A DNA stretch of 64,000 nt from Pseudomonas peradeniyensis (GTDB taxonomy: Bacteria; Pseudomonadota; Gammaproteobacteria; Pseudomonadales; Pseudomonadaceae), in contig NZ_JABWRJ020000001.1 of assembly GCF_014268935.2 (NCBI RefSeq), positions 186,001-250,000 on the forward strand, read 5' to 3'. The notes under the pieces were generated by a model that made no database searches, had not been told where the DNA came from, and saw only the letters and a list, made by a program, of their open reading frames with translations. Below are positions 1-9,716 of the stretch, in pieces; within the stretch, counting starts at the first letter, position 1, and each line of letters opens with the position of its first letter. The position numbers and the translations under genes are program-made.

Positions 1-209
1 TGCTTCTTGCTCATGTGCCGCTCCAGCGCCACCAGCTCACCCTGCCAGGCAGCAGCGGCGAGCAGGCCGACGTTGGCGGCCGTGCCGTGCCAGTAGGGGG
101 CCTCGTTGTCGCCCTGCAGCTGGTTGAAGCGGTCGATGCAGTCGACCCAGCGTTCGAGGGCCGGGCGCAGGAACTCCAGGCGCGGGTTGTTGATGATCAG
201 GCCTTGCAT
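1..209 (-). CDS. Hypothetical protein, N-terminal part only
   Basis: The reading frame starts at an ATG at 209 (reverse strand), preceded by a good AAGGAG ribosome binding site, and runs off the window edge. The visible 69 residues begin MQGLIINNPRLEFL and contain no membrane segment or motif that I recognise. It is divergent from the cobalamin operon and shares a 480-base upstream region with it. I cannot assign a function. Only about 70 residues are present, so family assignment needs the rest of the gene. Confidence 0.6.
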   Translation of the reverse strand, partial: MQGLIINNPRLEFLRPALERWVDCIDRFNQLQGDNEAPYWHGTAANVGLLAAAAWQGELVALERHMSKK

Positions 210-374
210 GCTGCGCTCTCCTTGTCATTGTGATCGAGGTCAGCCAAAAATAGTGGCTATGTGATATCACTGCTTTGAGTGTGGCACAAGCTGGCGGATC
301 GGCCATTGATCCAGGCCAGATCGGCCCTCGTTCGATTGACGCTCCCGGTGCAACCCTCTAACCTTCGCGGCGTG
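210..374. promoter_or_regulatory. Divergent promoter region with a 10-base palindrome
   Basis: This is the non-coding space between the leftmost reverse gene and the cobalamin riboswitch. It holds a perfect palindrome GTGATATCAC at 261-270, and just before it a 5-base inverted repeat AGCCA/TGGCT at 242-258. Both could be operator sites for either divergent promoter. I could not place convincing -35/-10 boxes. The binding-site reading is inference from symmetry only. Confidence 0.35.
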
Positions 375-575
375 TTTCAGGTGCCCTGCGAGCCGCGGCT
401 CGGCAGGGTGAAACTGGGAAGCCGGTGGGCGCCAGCAGGCGCGAGTCCGGCGCTGCCCCCGCAACGGTAGATGAGTCGACGGTTACGCAAGGCCACTGGA
501 TTTCCAAGTCCGGGAAGGCGCGTGGCCAGGGCCTGCGCCCGCTCATGAGCCCGGAGACCGGCCTGTCACTGCCAA
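375..575 (+). promoter_or_regulatory. Cobalamin (AdoCbl) riboswitch
   Basis: The segment carries the conserved series of cobalamin riboswitch blocks in the right order: GGTGCCCTG near 380, GTGAAACTGGGAAGCCGGTG near 409, GAGTCCGGCGCTGCCCC then GCAACGGTA around 443-469, and the B12-box-like AGCCCGGAGACCGGCCTG at 548-565. It sits about 120 bases upstream of cobO, where it would repress the operon when adenosylcobalamin is plentiful. The expression platform probably lies between 565 and the cobO start. Family knowledge supports translational or transcriptional repression; which of the two cannot be told from sequence alone. Confidence 0.95.
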
Positions 576-692
576 ACGGCATCACGGAGGGTGATGCGCG
601 GTGCGATGTGGCTGTTGCCATGCCCCTGCGCGCTCCTCGTCTGCCTGCCTTTTATCTGTCGCCGCCGCCGCGACAGCCTGCGGAGACCCCTG

Positions 693-1304
693 ATGAGCGA
701 ATCCATCGAACGCGACGAACGTCACCTGGCGCGCATGCAGCGCAAGAAGGCGATCATCGACGAGCGCATCGCCAATTCCCCCAACGAATGCGGGCTGCTG
801 CTGGTGCTGACCGGCAATGGCAAGGGCAAGAGCAGCTCGGCCTTCGGCATGCTCGCCCGCGCCCTGGGCCATGGCATGCAGTGCGGCGTGGTGCAGTTCA
901 TCAAGGGGCGCAACAGCACCGGCGAGGAGCTGTTCTTCCGTCGATTCCCCGAGCAGGTGCGCTATCACGTGATGGGCGAGGGCTTTACCTGGGAAACCCA
1001 GGACCGCCAGCGTGACATCGCCGCCGCCGAGGCCGCCTGGGCAGTCTCGCGGCAGTTGCTGCAGGATCCGTCTATCCAGTTCGTCGTGCTCGATGAGCTA
1101 AACATCGCCCTCAAGCACGGTTACCTGGACCTGGATCAGGTGCTTTCCGATATCCAGGCCCGTCCGCCGATGCAGCATGTGATCGTCACTGGGCGCGCCG
1201 CCAAGCCGGAAATGATCGAACTGGCCGACACCGTCACCGAGATGGGCATGCTCAAGCACGCCTTCCAGGCCGGTATCCGCGCGCAGAAGGGCGTCGAACT
1301 GTGA
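693..1304 (+). CDS. cobO: Cob(I)yrinic acid a,c-diamide adenosyltransferase
   Basis: This 203-residue CobO/BtuR enzyme transfers the adenosyl group of ATP to the reduced corrin cobalt in the cytoplasm. The ATP-binding loop GNGKGKSS is at residues 41-48, and the motif VLDELNIAL follows in the middle. The frame stays open upstream to 591, but the ATG at 693 gives the family N terminus (MSESIERDERH) and has a GGAG box 8 bases before it, so I chose it. It is the first gene after the cobalamin riboswitch. Its TGA overlaps the GTG start of cobB by four bases, which implies translational coupling. Confidence 0.95.
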   Translation: MSESIERDERHLARMQRKKAIIDERIANSPNECGLLLVLTGNGKGKSSSAFGMLARALGHGMQCGVVQFIKGRNSTGEELFFRRFPEQVRYHVMGEGFTWETQDRQRDIAAAEAAWAVSRQLLQDPSIQFVVLDELNIALKHGYLDLDQVLSDIQARPPMQHVIVTGRAAKPEMIELADTVTEMGMLKHAFQAGIRAQKGVEL

Positions 1305-2596
1305 GTGAGTCGCGCCAGTGTCCCGCCGTGCTGATCGCCGCCCCGGCCTCGGGCCAGGGCAAGACCACGGTCACCGCCGCCCTGGCCCGTCTGCACCGCA
1401 ACCTCGGGCGCAAGGTGCGGGTGTTCAAGTGCGGGCCTGACTTTCTCGACCCGATGATCCTCGAACGCGCCAGCGGCGCGCCGGTCTACCAGCTCGACCT
1501 GTGGATGATCGGTGCCGAGGAGAGCCGGCGCCTGCTGTGGGAGGCGGCAGGTGAGGCCGACCTGATCCTGATCGAGGGCGTGATGGGCCTGTTCGACGGC
1601 ACGCCCTCGAGCGCCGACCTGGCGCGCCACTTCGGCGTTCCGGTGCTGGCGGTGATCGATGGCACGGCCATGGCCCAGACCTTCGGCGCCCTGGCCCTGG
1701 GCCTGGCACGCTACCAGTCCGACCTGCCGTTCGCCGGGGTGCTGGCCAACCGGGTCGGCAGCCTGCGCCATGCGCAACTGCTCGAAGGCAGCCTGACCGA
1801 AGGCCTGCGCTGGTACGGCGGGTTGTCCCGCGAGCGCGGCATCGAGCTGCCCAGCCGTCACCTAGGCCTGGTCCAGGCCAGTGAGTTGAACGACCTGGAT
1901 GCACGCCTGGATGCCGCCGCCGAAGCGCTGGGCGCCAGCTGCGATGCCGCGCTGCCGCCACCGGTCCGTTTTTCCGGGCCTGAGCCTGTGAATGTAACTG
2001 CGTCGTTGACCGGGGTGCGCATCGGTGTAGCTCGTGATGAGGCCTTCGCCTTCACCTATGGCGCCAATCTCGACCTGCTGCGCGGCCTTGGCGCGCAGCT
2101 GGAGTTCTTCTCGCCGTTGCATGACCGCGAGCTGCCCGTGGTGGACAGCCTCTACCTGCCCGGTGGCTACCCCGAGTTGCATCACCAGGCGCTGGCCGCC
2201 AACGCACCGATGCTGGAAGCGATCCGCGCCCATCATGCCGCCGGCAAGCCATTGCTGGCCGAGTGCGGTGGCATGCTCTACCTGCTCGACGCACTGACCG
2301 ACGTGGCAGGCGAGCGCGCCGCGCTGCTGGGCCTGCTGCCGGGCGAGGCGACCATGCAGAAGCGCCTGGCGGCCCTGGCCCTGCAGGCGGTCGAACTGCC
2401 CGAAGGCACCCTGCGTGGCCACACTTACCATCATTCGCTGACCAGCACCGAGCTGGCGCCGATCGCCCGTGGCCTGAGCCCCAACGGTGGCCGGGGCAAC
2501 GAGGCGGTCTACCGCCTGGGGCGCCTGACCGCCTCCTACGTGCACTTCTATTTCCCTTCCAACCCCGACGCGGCGGCGGCGCTGCTGCGACCATGA
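1301..2596 (+). CDS. cobB: Cobyrinic/hydrogenobyrinic acid a,c-diamide synthase
   Basis: This is a 431-residue CobB/CbiA enzyme that amidates the a and c side chains of the corrin ring with glutamine and ATP. An N-terminal dethiobiotin-synthetase-like domain has the P-loop PASGQGKTT at residues 15-23. The C-terminal class I glutamine amidotransferase domain has ECGGMLY with the catalytic cysteine near residue 322, and a late YVHFYF segment that contributes the His. The start is a GTG overlapping the cobO stop. Its stop overlaps the bluB ATG. Length is normal for the family. Confidence 0.95.
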   Translation: MSESRQCPAVLIAAPASGQGKTTVTAALARLHRNLGRKVRVFKCGPDFLDPMILERASGAPVYQLDLWMIGAEESRRLLWEAAGEADLILIEGVMGLFDGTPSSADLARHFGVPVLAVIDGTAMAQTFGALALGLARYQSDLPFAGVLANRVGSLRHAQLLEGSLTEGLRWYGGLSRERGIELPSRHLGLVQASELNDLDARLDAAAEALGASCDAALPPPVRFSGPEPVNVTASLTGVRIGVARDEAFAFTYGANLDLLRGLGAQLEFFSPLHDRELPVVDSLYLPGGYPELHHQALAANAPMLEAIRAHHAAGKPLLAECGGMLYLLDALTDVAGERAALLGLLPGEATMQKRLAALALQAVELPEGTLRGHTYHHSLTSTELAPIARGLSPNGGRGNEAVYRLGRLTASYVHFYFPSNPDAAAALLRP

Positions 2597-3243
2597 GCCG
2601 ACACGCCTACAGCGAAGCCGAGCGCCAGGCCATTTATCGGGCCATTGGCGAACGCCGCGACATGCGCCATTTCGCCGGGGGGGAGGTGGCCCCCGAGCTG
2701 CTCGGGCGCCTGCTCGCCGCCGCCCACCAGGCGCCCAGCGTTGGCCTGATGCAGCCGTGGCGCTTCATCCGTATCAGCCAGCGTGCATTGCGCGAGCGGA
2801 TCCAGGCGCTGGTGGAGCAGGAGCGGGTGCGCACCGCCGAGGCCTTGGGCGAGCGCTCCGACGAGTTCATGAAGCTCAAGGTCGAAGGCATCAACGACTG
2901 CGCCGAAGTGCTGGTGGCCGCGTTGATGGACAAGCGCGAGGCGCACGTCTTCGGCCGCCGCACCCTGCCCGAGATGGACCTGGCCTCGCTGGCCTGCGCC
3001 ATCCAGAACCTGTGGCTGGCGGCACGCGCCGAGGGGCTGGGGATGGGCTGGGTGTCGCTGTTCGACCCCCAGGCCCTGGCCGAGCTACTGGGCATGCCCG
3101 CTGGCGCCAAGCCCATGGCGGTGCTGTGCCTGGGGCCGGTGACCGAATTCTATCCGGCACCGATGCTGGTGCTGGAGGAGTGGGCCGAGCAACGGCCCTT
3201 GAGCGAGATGCTGTACGAGAACCATTGGGGAGAGCGCCCATGA
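2593..3243 (+). CDS. bluB: 5,6-dimethylbenzimidazole synthase
   Basis: BluB is a flavin-destroying member of the nitroreductase fold; it converts reduced FMN with oxygen into dimethylbenzimidazole, the lower ligand of B12. The 216-residue product has the family start region with GERRDMRHF, the segment [12 protein letters not shown] and the C-terminal [10 protein letters not shown]. The ATG at 2593 overlaps the cobB stop. Its presence inside this operon indicates that the organism makes its own lower ligand aerobically. A generic nitroreductase is the only alternative, and operon context argues against it. Confidence 0.93.
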   Translation: MSRHAYSEAERQAIYRAIGERRDMRHFAGGEVAPELLGRLLAAAHQAPSVGLMQPWRFIRISQRALRERIQALVEQERVRTAEALGERSDEFMKLKVEGINDCAEVLVAALMDKREAHVFGRRTLPEMDLASLACAIQNLWLAARAEGLGMGWVSLFDPQALAELLGMPAGAKPMAVLCLGPVTEFYPAPMLVLEEWAEQRPLSEMLYENHWGERP

Positions 3244-4148
3244 GCGTGGCCTTGCTGACCGTGGCGGGCGTGGCCCTGGATGCGCTGCTGGGCGAGCCGC
3301 GCCGGCGGCATCCGCTGGTGGGGTTTGGCAACTTCGCCTCGCGCCTGGAACAACGCTTCAACGCCGGTGGGCGCGGTTGGCGCAGCCATGGCGTCACCGC
3401 GTGGTTCCTGGCGGTGGTGCCGCTGACCCTGCTGGCGCTGATCCTGTCCTGGCTGCCGTACATCGGCTGGCTGGTGGATGTGCTGGCGCTGTACTGCGCC
3501 CTGGGCCTGCGTAGCCTGGGCGAGCATGTGCTGCCGGTGGCCCAGGCGTTGCGCCAAGGTGACCTGGGCGAGGCGCGGCGGCGCGTCGGTTACCTGGTCA
3601 GCCGCGAGACCCGCGAGCTGGACGAGCCCGCCGTGGCCCGGGCGGCCACCGAATCGGTGCTTGAAAACGGCAGCGACGCGGTGTTCGCCGCGCTGTTCTG
3701 GTTCGTCGTGGCCGGTGCGCCGGGGGTGGTGCTGTACCGCCTGAGCAATACCCTGGATGCCATGTGGGGCTACCGCAACGAGCGCTTCGAACGCTTCGGC
3801 TGGTGCGCGGCGCGCATCGACGATGGGCTGAACTATATTCCCGCCAGGCTGGTGGCGCTGACCTATGCGCTGCTGGGCAAGACCCGCCTGGCCCTGGCCT
3901 GCTGGCGCAACCAGGCGCCGCTGTGGGACAGCCCCAACGCCGGCCCGGTGATGGCGGCGGGGGCCGGCGCGCTGGGCGTGGAACTGGGCGGCCCGGCGGT
4001 GTATCACGGCGAGCTGCACGAACGGCCGCGCCTGGGTGAAGGGCCGATGGCCGACGCCGATGCCATCGAGCGCGGTTGGAGCCTGGTGCAGCGCGGCGTG
4101 TGGCTGTGGGTGCTGTTGATCTGCGTGGGAGCCTATCTGAATGCTTGA
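3240..4148 (+). CDS. cobD: Adenosylcobinamide-phosphate synthase (CbiB/CobD)
   Basis: This 302-residue integral membrane protein attaches aminopropanol (phosphate) to adenosylcobyric acid. It has the CobD/CbiB N terminus with [17 protein letters not shown], hydrophobic helices around residues 50-90 and 150-170, the SRETRELDE motif and the [18 protein letters not shown] block typical of the family. The start overlaps the bluB stop by four bases, and the end overlaps the next gene by eight. Naming follows the Pseudomonas convention, in which cobD is the synthase and cobC the decarboxylase. Confidence 0.94.
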   Translation: MSVALLTVAGVALDALLGEPRRRHPLVGFGNFASRLEQRFNAGGRGWRSHGVTAWFLAVVPLTLLALILSWLPYIGWLVDVLALYCALGLRSLGEHVLPVAQALRQGDLGEARRRVGYLVSRETRELDEPAVARAATESVLENGSDAVFAALFWFVVAGAPGVVLYRLSNTLDAMWGYRNERFERFGWCAARIDDGLNYIPARLVALTYALLGKTRLALACWRNQAPLWDSPNAGPVMAAGAGALGVELGGPAVYHGELHERPRLGEGPMADADAIERGWSLVQRGVWLWVLLICVGAYLNA

Positions 4149-5133
4149 ACACGGTGGCCGCCTGCTGCGGGCGGTGAAACAGTACGCCATCCCTCGGGAG
4201 CAGTGGCTCGACCTGTCCAGCGGTATCGCGCCATGGTCCTACCCGATACCGTCGATTCCGCTGGAGGCCTGGGCCCGCTTGCCGGAGACTGAGGACGGCC
4301 TGGAGGCGGCGGCGCGGCAGTACTATGGCGCGCAGCCGCTACTGGCGGTGGCCGGTTCCCAGGCGGCGATCCAGGCCTTGCCGTACCTGCGCCCGACCGG
4401 GCGGGTCGGGGTCCTCTCGCCGTGCTATGCCGAGCACCCGCATGCCTGGGCACGGGCAGGGCACACGCTGGTCGAGCTGGACGAGAGCGAGGTCGAGGAC
4501 GTGCTCGACAGCCTCGACGTCCTGGTGCTGGTCAACCCCAACAACCCCACTGGTCGACGGGTGACCCGCGAACGCCTGCTGGCCTGGCATGCGCGTCTGG
4601 CCGAGCGTGGTGGCTGGCTGCTGGTGGACGAAGCCTTCATGGACAACACGCCCGAACACAGCGTGGTCGAGCAGGCCGGGCAACCGGGCTTGATCGTGTT
4701 GCGCTCGTTTGGCAAGTTCTTTGGCCTGGCTGGTGTGCGGCTGGGCTTTGTCGTTGCCCAGCCCGATGTGCTGCGGCGCCTGGCCGAAGCGCTCGGGCCC
4801 TGGACCGTCAGCGGCCCGACCCGAGTGCTGGGGCAGGCCTGTTTCGTCGATGACACGGCGCATCAGGCGCAGATTGCCCGTTGCGCCCAGGCCAGCCAGC
4901 GCCTGGCCTCGTTGCTCGACGGCGCAGGCCTGACACCCAGCGGTGGCTGCGACCTGTTCCAGTACGTGCGTGATGAGCGCGCCGCGCACCTGCATGACTT
5001 TCTCGCCCGCCGCGGCATCCTGGTGCGCCAGTTCGAGCAGCCGCCCGCGCTGCGTTTTGGCCTGCCCGCCACGGCCGCCGATGAACAACGCCTGGCCCAG
5101 GCCCTGGCGGACTACCAGAAGGAATCGGCATGA
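4141..5133 (+). CDS. cobC: L-threonine-O-3-phosphate decarboxylase, PLP-dependent
   Basis: This 330-residue aminotransferase-fold protein makes aminopropanol phosphate for the nucleotide loop. The PLP lysine lies in [15 protein letters not shown] (about residue 192). The NPNNPTGR block and the DEAFMD motif are the other class I/II signatures. The gene overlaps cobD by eight bases. A histidinol-phosphate aminotransferase has the same fold, but position inside the cob operon makes the cobalamin role far more likely. Confidence 0.93.
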   Translation: MLEHGGRLLRAVKQYAIPREQWLDLSSGIAPWSYPIPSIPLEAWARLPETEDGLEAAARQYYGAQPLLAVAGSQAAIQALPYLRPTGRVGVLSPCYAEHPHAWARAGHTLVELDESEVEDVLDSLDVLVLVNPNNPTGRRVTRERLLAWHARLAERGGWLLVDEAFMDNTPEHSVVEQAGQPGLIVLRSFGKFFGLAGVRLGFVVAQPDVLRRLAEALGPWTVSGPTRVLGQACFVDDTAHQAQIARCAQASQRLASLLDGAGLTPSGGCDLFQYVRDERAAHLHDFLARRGILVRQFEQPPALRFGLPATAADEQRLAQALADYQKESA

Positions 5134-6584
5134 CCACCCTCATGGTGCAAGGCACCACCTCCGATGCCGGCAAGAGCACGCTGGTGACCGCATTGTGCCG
5201 CTGGCTGCTGCGCCAGGGCATCGCCGTGGTGCCGTTCAAGCCGCAGAACATGGCGCTCAACAGCGCCGTGACCGCCGACGGCGGCGAGATCGGTCGCGCC
5301 CAGGCAGTGCAGGCCCAGGCCTGCCGGCTGGCGCCGCACACCGACATGAACCCGGTGCTGCTCAAGCCCAACAGCGACACCGGCGCCCAGGTGATCGTCC
5401 ATGGCCGCGCGGTGACCAGCATGAACGCCGTCGCCTACCACGACTACAAGGCCATCGCCATGCAGGCGGTGCTGGCGTCCCACGAGCGCCTGAGCGAAGC
5501 CTACCCGGTGGTGATGGTCGAAGGCGCCGGCTCTCCGGCGGAGATCAACCTGCGTGCCGGCGACATCGCCAACATGGGCTTCGCCGAGGCGGTCGACTGC
5601 CCGGTGATCCTGGTGGCCGATATCAACCGGGGCGGCGTGTTCGCCCACCTGGTCGGCACCCTGGAGCTGCTGTCGGCGAGCGAGCAGGCGCGGGTCAAGG
5701 GTTTTGTCATCAACCGTTTCCGTGGCGACATCGCCTTGCTGCAACCGGGCCTTGACTGGCTGGAGCAGCGCACCGGCAAGCCGGTGCTGGGCGTGCTGCC
5801 CTATGTCACCGACCTGCACCTGGAGGCCGAGGACGGAATCGATACCCGCCAGGGGGCGAAGGGCGAGCGCCTGCTCAAGGTGATCGTCCCGGTGCTGCCA
5901 CGGATCAGCAACCACACCGACTTCGACCCGCTGCGCCTGCATCCGCAGGTGGACCTGCAGTTCATCGGCCCGGGCCAGCCGATCCCGCCCGCCGACCTGA
6001 TCATCCTGCCAGGCTCCAAGAGCGTGCGCGGCGATCTGGCGCAACTGCGCGAGCGTGGCTGGGACACCGCCATCGCCCGGCACCTGCGCTACGGCGGCAA
6101 GCTCATCGGCATCTGCGGCGGCCTGCAGATGCTCGGCGAGCAGGTGCACGATCCACTGGGCCTGGAAGGGCCCGCCGGCTCCAGCGCCGGTCTCGGCCTG
6201 CTCGCCTACAGCACCGTGCTGGAGGCCGAGAAGCAGCTGCGCAACGTGACCGGCACGCTCGATCTCGAGCAGGCGCCGGTGTCGGGTTACGAGATCCATG
6301 CCGGGGTTACCCAGGGCCCGGCACTGGAGCGTCCGGCGGTGCAACTGGCCGATGGCCGCGTCGACGGTGCCATCAGCGCCGACGGGCAGATTCTCGCCAC
6401 CTACCTGCATGGCCTGTTCGAGGGCACACAGTCGTGCGCCGCGCTGCTGCGCTGGGCGGGTCTGGCCGAGGTGCAGCCCATCGACTACGAGGCCCTGCGC
6501 GAACGCGATATCGAGCGCCTGGCCGACCTGGTCGAGCAGCACCTGGACACCGCGCGCCTGCGCCAACTGTGTGGAGTCGCCTGA
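5130..6584 (+). CDS. cobQ: Cobyric acid synthase
   Basis: This 484-residue enzyme amidates four side chains (b, d, e, g) of adenosylcobyrinic a,c-diamide. It has the N-terminal P-loop [10 protein letters not shown] at residues 8-17, the [15 protein letters not shown] block, and a C-terminal amidotransferase domain with GICGGLQML, in which the nucleophile is Cys329. The stop of cobC and the ATG overlap by four bases. Size and domain order are normal for CobQ. Confidence 0.96.
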   Translation: MTTLMVQGTTSDAGKSTLVTALCRWLLRQGIAVVPFKPQNMALNSAVTADGGEIGRAQAVQAQACRLAPHTDMNPVLLKPNSDTGAQVIVHGRAVTSMNAVAYHDYKAIAMQAVLASHERLSEAYPVVMVEGAGSPAEINLRAGDIANMGFAEAVDCPVILVADINRGGVFAHLVGTLELLSASEQARVKGFVINRFRGDIALLQPGLDWLEQRTGKPVLGVLPYVTDLHLEAEDGIDTRQGAKGERLLKVIVPVLPRISNHTDFDPLRLHPQVDLQFIGPGQPIPPADLIILPGSKSVRGDLAQLRERGWDTAIARHLRYGGKLIGICGGLQMLGEQVHDPLGLEGPAGSSAGLGLLAYSTVLEAEKQLRNVTGTLDLEQAPVSGYEIHAGVTQGPALERPAVQLADGRVDGAISADGQILATYLHGLFEGTQSCAALLRWAGLAEVQPIDYEALRERDIERLADLVEQHLDTARLRQLCGVA

Positions 6585-6585
6585 C

Positions 6586-7107
6586 ATGCGCAACCTGATT
6601 CTCGGCGGTGCCCGTTCGGGCAAGAGCCGCCTGGCCGAACAACTGGCCGGGGCCAGCGGCCTGCCGGTGACCTACATCGCCACCAGCCAGCCGCTGGATG
6701 GCGAGATGAATGAACGCGTGCGTCTGCACCGCGAGCGCCGTCCGGTCCATTGGGGGCTGGTCGAGGAGCCCGTGGCGCTGGCTGATGTGCTGCGCGCCGA
6801 AGCCGCCGAAGGGCGCTGCCTGCTGGTGGACTGCCTGACCCTGTGGCTGACCAACCTGTTGATGCTCGAGGATGACCTGCGCCTGGCGCAGGAGCGCGAT
6901 GCGCTGCTCGATTGCCTGGAACAGCTGCCGGGCACCCTTGTCCTGGTCAGCAACGAAACCGGCCTGGGCGTTGTGCCCATGGGCGAACTGACCCGTCGCT
7001 ACGTCGACCTGGCGGGCACGCTGCACCAGGCCGTGGCCGAACGCTGCCAGCGCGTGGTGCTGACCGTGGCCGGCCTTCCTCTCATGCTCAAAGGACCTGC
7101 CCTATGA
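6586..7107 (+). CDS. cobU: Adenosylcobinamide kinase / guanylyltransferase
   Basis: CobU (also called CobP) phosphorylates adenosylcobinamide and then adds GMP. The 173-residue product starts with [18 protein letters not shown], where GGARSGKS (6-13) is the P-loop. Other family blocks are the [10 protein letters not shown] segment, [10 protein letters not shown] and [12 protein letters not shown]. The ATG at 6586 lies one base after the cobQ stop, although the frame is open further upstream. The end overlaps cobT by four bases. Confidence 0.95.
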   Translation: MRNLILGGARSGKSRLAEQLAGASGLPVTYIATSQPLDGEMNERVRLHRERRPVHWGLVEEPVALADVLRAEAAEGRCLLVDCLTLWLTNLLMLEDDLRLAQERDALLDCLEQLPGTLVLVSNETGLGVVPMGELTRRYVDLAGTLHQAVAERCQRVVLTVAGLPLMLKGPAL

Positions 7108-8159
7108 CCCAGATCTGGTGGCGTGACGCCTGCCAACCCCTCGACACCGCCGCCATGGATCAGGCCCGCGCCCGTCAGCAGCAGCTGACCAAACCCGCCG
7201 GTTCCCTCGGCCAGCTCGAAGGCCTGGCGATCCGCCTGGCCGGCCTGCAAGGGCGCGAGCGTCCCAGCCTGGAGCGGGTCGCCATCACGATCTTCGCCGG
7301 TGACCATGGCGTGGTGGAGGAGGGTATCTCCGCCTACCCGCAGGCGGTGACCGGGCAGATGCTGCGCAACTTCGTCGGTGGTGGCGCGGCGATCAGCGTG
7401 CTGGCGCGCCAGCTGGACGCAGACCTTGAGGTGGTTGACCTCGGTACTGTCGACCCGACGTTGCAACTGCCCGGTGTCCATCACCTGAATCTTGGAGCCG
7501 GCACGGCCAACTTCTCCCGTCAGCCGGCGATGACCGACGCGCAACTGGCTGCGGCGCTGCAGGCCGGTCGCGACAGCGCCTTGCGCGCACTCGACAACGG
7601 CGCCCAGCTGTTTATCGGCGGCGAAATGGGCATCGGCAACACCACTGCAGCGGCGGCTGTGGCCAGCACCTTGTTGGGCTGCCCGGCGCGCGAGCTGAGC
7701 GGCCCGGGCACCGGCCTGGACAGCGCTGGCGTGCGGCACAAGGCCGAAGTGATCGAGCGTGCCCTGGTGCTGCACGGTCTGCGTGCCGACCAGCCGCTGA
7801 AGGCGCTGGCCTGTGTCGGCGGCTTCGAGATCGCCGCCCTGGCCGGTGCCTACCTGGCGTGCGCCCAGCATGGCGTGGCGGTGCTGGTCGATGGCTTCAT
7901 CTGCAGTGTCGCCGCCTTGGTGGCGGTACGCCTCAATCCGCAGTGCCGCCCTTGGCTGCTGTTCGCCCACCAGGGCGCCGAACCGGGTCACAAGGCCCTG
8001 CTGGCGGCCCTGGAGGCCGAGCCGCTGCTGGCCCTGGGGCTGCGCCTGGGCGAGGGCAGCGGCGCGGCGCTGGCGGTGCCGCTGATCCGCCTGGCCTGCG
8101 CGCTGCACGGACAGATGGCGACCTTCGCCGAGGCGGCGGTGGCGGATCGCCCGGCATGA
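7104..8159 (+). CDS. cobT: Nicotinate-nucleotide:DMB phosphoribosyltransferase
   Basis: CobT activates dimethylbenzimidazole by moving phosphoribose from nicotinate mononucleotide, giving alpha-ribazole phosphate. The 351-residue protein has the family's [24 protein letters not shown] and GEMGIGNTT (from residue 173) motifs, and ends with the [14 protein letters not shown] region that follows the active-site part. It starts at an ATG overlapping the cobU stop; the upstream open frame is not conserved sequence. Its stop overlaps the phosphatase gene. Confidence 0.96.
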   Translation: MTQIWWRDACQPLDTAAMDQARARQQQLTKPAGSLGQLEGLAIRLAGLQGRERPSLERVAITIFAGDHGVVEEGISAYPQAVTGQMLRNFVGGGAAISVLARQLDADLEVVDLGTVDPTLQLPGVHHLNLGAGTANFSRQPAMTDAQLAAALQAGRDSALRALDNGAQLFIGGEMGIGNTTAAAAVASTLLGCPARELSGPGTGLDSAGVRHKAEVIERALVLHGLRADQPLKALACVGGFEIAALAGAYLACAQHGVAVLVDGFICSVAALVAVRLNPQCRPWLLFAHQGAEPGHKALLAALEAEPLLALGLRLGEGSGAALAVPLIRLACALHGQMATFAEAAVADRPA

Positions 8160-8725
8160 TCCTCGAACTGCTGCGTCATGGCGAGACGGAACTGGGAGGC
8201 GGCCTGCGCGGCAGCCTCGATGACGCCCTGACCGAAACCGGCTGGGCGCAGATGCGCCAGGCCGTCGCCGACGCCGGCCCCTGGGACGTGTTGGTCAGTT
8301 CGCCGTTGCAGCGCTGCGCGGCGTTCGCCGATGAACTGGGTGCGCGCCTGAACCTGCCGGTGCTGCGCGAGGCCGGTGTGCGCGAGTTGCACTTCGGCGA
8401 GTGGGAAGGGCAAAGCGCCGCGCAGATCATGCAGGTTGACGCCGATGCCCTGGGGCAGTTCTGGAATGACCCCTATGCCTTCACCCCGCCGGGCGGCGAG
8501 CCGGTGCTGGCCTTTGCCGAACGGGTGCTGGCGGCGGTCGAGGGTTTGCGCAGCGTGTATGCAGGCCAGCGCGTGCTGCTGGTCACCCATGGCGGGGTGA
8601 TGCGGCTGTTGCTGGCGCGGGCACGTGGCTTGCCGCGTGAGCAGTTGCTGCAGGTCGAAATCGGGCACGGCGCGCTGGCGCGTCTGATGCTGGATCACGA
8701 CGGCCAGATGCGCGAGGTGGGTTGA
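8156..8725 (+). CDS. cobC: Alpha-ribazole-5'-phosphate phosphatase (histidine phosphatase family)
   Basis: The 189-residue product is a histidine phosphatase: [11 protein letters not shown] places the phosphoryl-acceptor histidine at residue 8, and [11 protein letters not shown] carries the second active-site histidine. In this operon it should remove the phosphate from alpha-ribazole phosphate or from adenosylcobalamin phosphate. The ATG overlaps the cobT stop, and the stop is one base before cobS. The symbol cobC is the enteric name and differs from the PLP enzyme also called cobC in Pseudomonas. A general phosphoglycerate-mutase-like phosphatase cannot be excluded from sequence alone. Confidence 0.88.
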   Translation: MILELLRHGETELGGGLRGSLDDALTETGWAQMRQAVADAGPWDVLVSSPLQRCAAFADELGARLNLPVLREAGVRELHFGEWEGQSAAQIMQVDADALGQFWNDPYAFTPPGGEPVLAFAERVLAAVEGLRSVYAGQRVLLVTHGGVMRLLLARARGLPREQLLQVEIGHGALARLMLDHDGQMREVG

Positions 8726-8726
8726 G

Positions 8727-9461
8727 ATGCTGCCGTTCTGGATCGCCCTGCAGTTCCTCAGCAGCCTGCCGGTACGCTTGCCGGGCATGCCGGAACCCCA
8801 GGAGATGGGGCGCTCTCTGCTGTGCTATCCGCTGGTGGGGCTGCTGTTCGGCCTGTTGCTGTGGCTGGCCAGCCATCTGTTGCAAGGCACTGCGGCGCCG
8901 TTGCACGCGGCCTTGCTGCTGGTGCTGTGGGTGCTGCTCAGCGGCGCGCTGCACCTGGATGGCCTGGCCGACAGTGCCGATGCGTGGCTGGGGGGCTTCG
9001 GTGATCGCGAGCGTACCTTGCAGATCATGAAGGACCCGCGCAGCGGGCCGATTGCCGTGGTCACGCTGGTGCTGGTATTGCTGCTGAAGTTCTGCGCCCT
9101 CTGGGTGCTGGTCGAGCGGGGCGCTGGCGGCCTGCTGGTACTGGCGCCGGTGGTGGGGCGGGCGGCGATGCTTGGGCTGTTTCTCGGCACGCCTTACGTG
9201 CGTGCGGGCGGACTGGGTGCGGCCTTGGCCGAACACCTGCCCCGGCGCGGCGCGATCTGGGTATTGCTGGGCTGTGCGTTGGCCTGCCTGGCGCTCGGGG
9301 GCTGGGCGGTGCTGTGGCCGCTGCTGGCGGCGTTGGTGGTGTTCGTGTGGCTGCGTCAGCTGATGTGCCGTCGCTTGGGTGGAACCACAGGAGATACGGC
9401 CGGGGCGCTGTTGGAACTGCTGGAATTGACGGTGGTGGTTACCCTGGCACTATGCGCATAG
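8727..9461 (+). CDS. cobS: Adenosylcobinamide-GDP ribazoletransferase (cobalamin synthase)
   Basis: CobS joins adenosylcobinamide-GDP and alpha-ribazole in the cytoplasmic membrane, the last step of B12 assembly. The 244-residue product is very hydrophobic with roughly six membrane helices and has the family motif DGLADSADAWLGGFGDRERTL, followed by MKDPRSGPIAVV. It starts one base after the phosphatase stop. It is the last gene of the operon; a REP pair follows within 25 bases. Confidence 0.95.
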   Translation: MLPFWIALQFLSSLPVRLPGMPEPQEMGRSLLCYPLVGLLFGLLLWLASHLLQGTAAPLHAALLLVLWVLLSGALHLDGLADSADAWLGGFGDRERTLQIMKDPRSGPIAVVTLVLVLLLKFCALWVLVERGAGGLLVLAPVVGRAAMLGLFLGTPYVRAGGLGAALAEHLPRRGAIWVLLGCALACLALGGWAVLWPLLAALVVFVWLRQLMCRRLGGTTGDTAGALLELLELTVVVTLALCA

Positions 9462-9482
9462 CTTCAGGCTGACACGTCCCCC

Positions 9483-9626
9483 TGTAGGAGCGGTCTTGCC
9501 GAGGCGTCGGACCGGTCGGAAAGGGCCGCAAAGCGGCCCCGGCGATATCAGCTTGATGCCCGAATCTAGGGGACGCTTCGCACCCCTTTCCGACCGGTCC
9601 GACGCCTCGGCAAGGCCGCTCCTACA
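9483..9626. repeat. REP pair (TGTAGGAGCGG type)
   Basis: Two copies of a roughly 44-base sequence face each other around a 57-base centre: TGTAGGAGCGGTCTTGCCGA at the left arm and its reverse complement ending at 9626. The arms include a GTCGGACCGGTCGGAAAGGG segment. It follows cobS and may end or stabilise that transcript. Such inverted REP pairs are typical of P. putida intergenic DNA. Confidence 0.9.
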
Positions 9627-9716
9627 ACGGGACGTGTCTTACATAGATCCCGGAAACCTTCCGCAACCATTGCGTCTATCTTCGTTCGTTCCCCAAAACC
9701 ACCAGGAACCCCCGCC

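Noticed and set aside
9483..9626. Possible CRISPR or tRNA-like structure because of repeated hairpins
   Set aside because: Only two arms in inverted orientation, no regular spacers, and the same sequence recurs at other intergenic sites. It is a REP pair.
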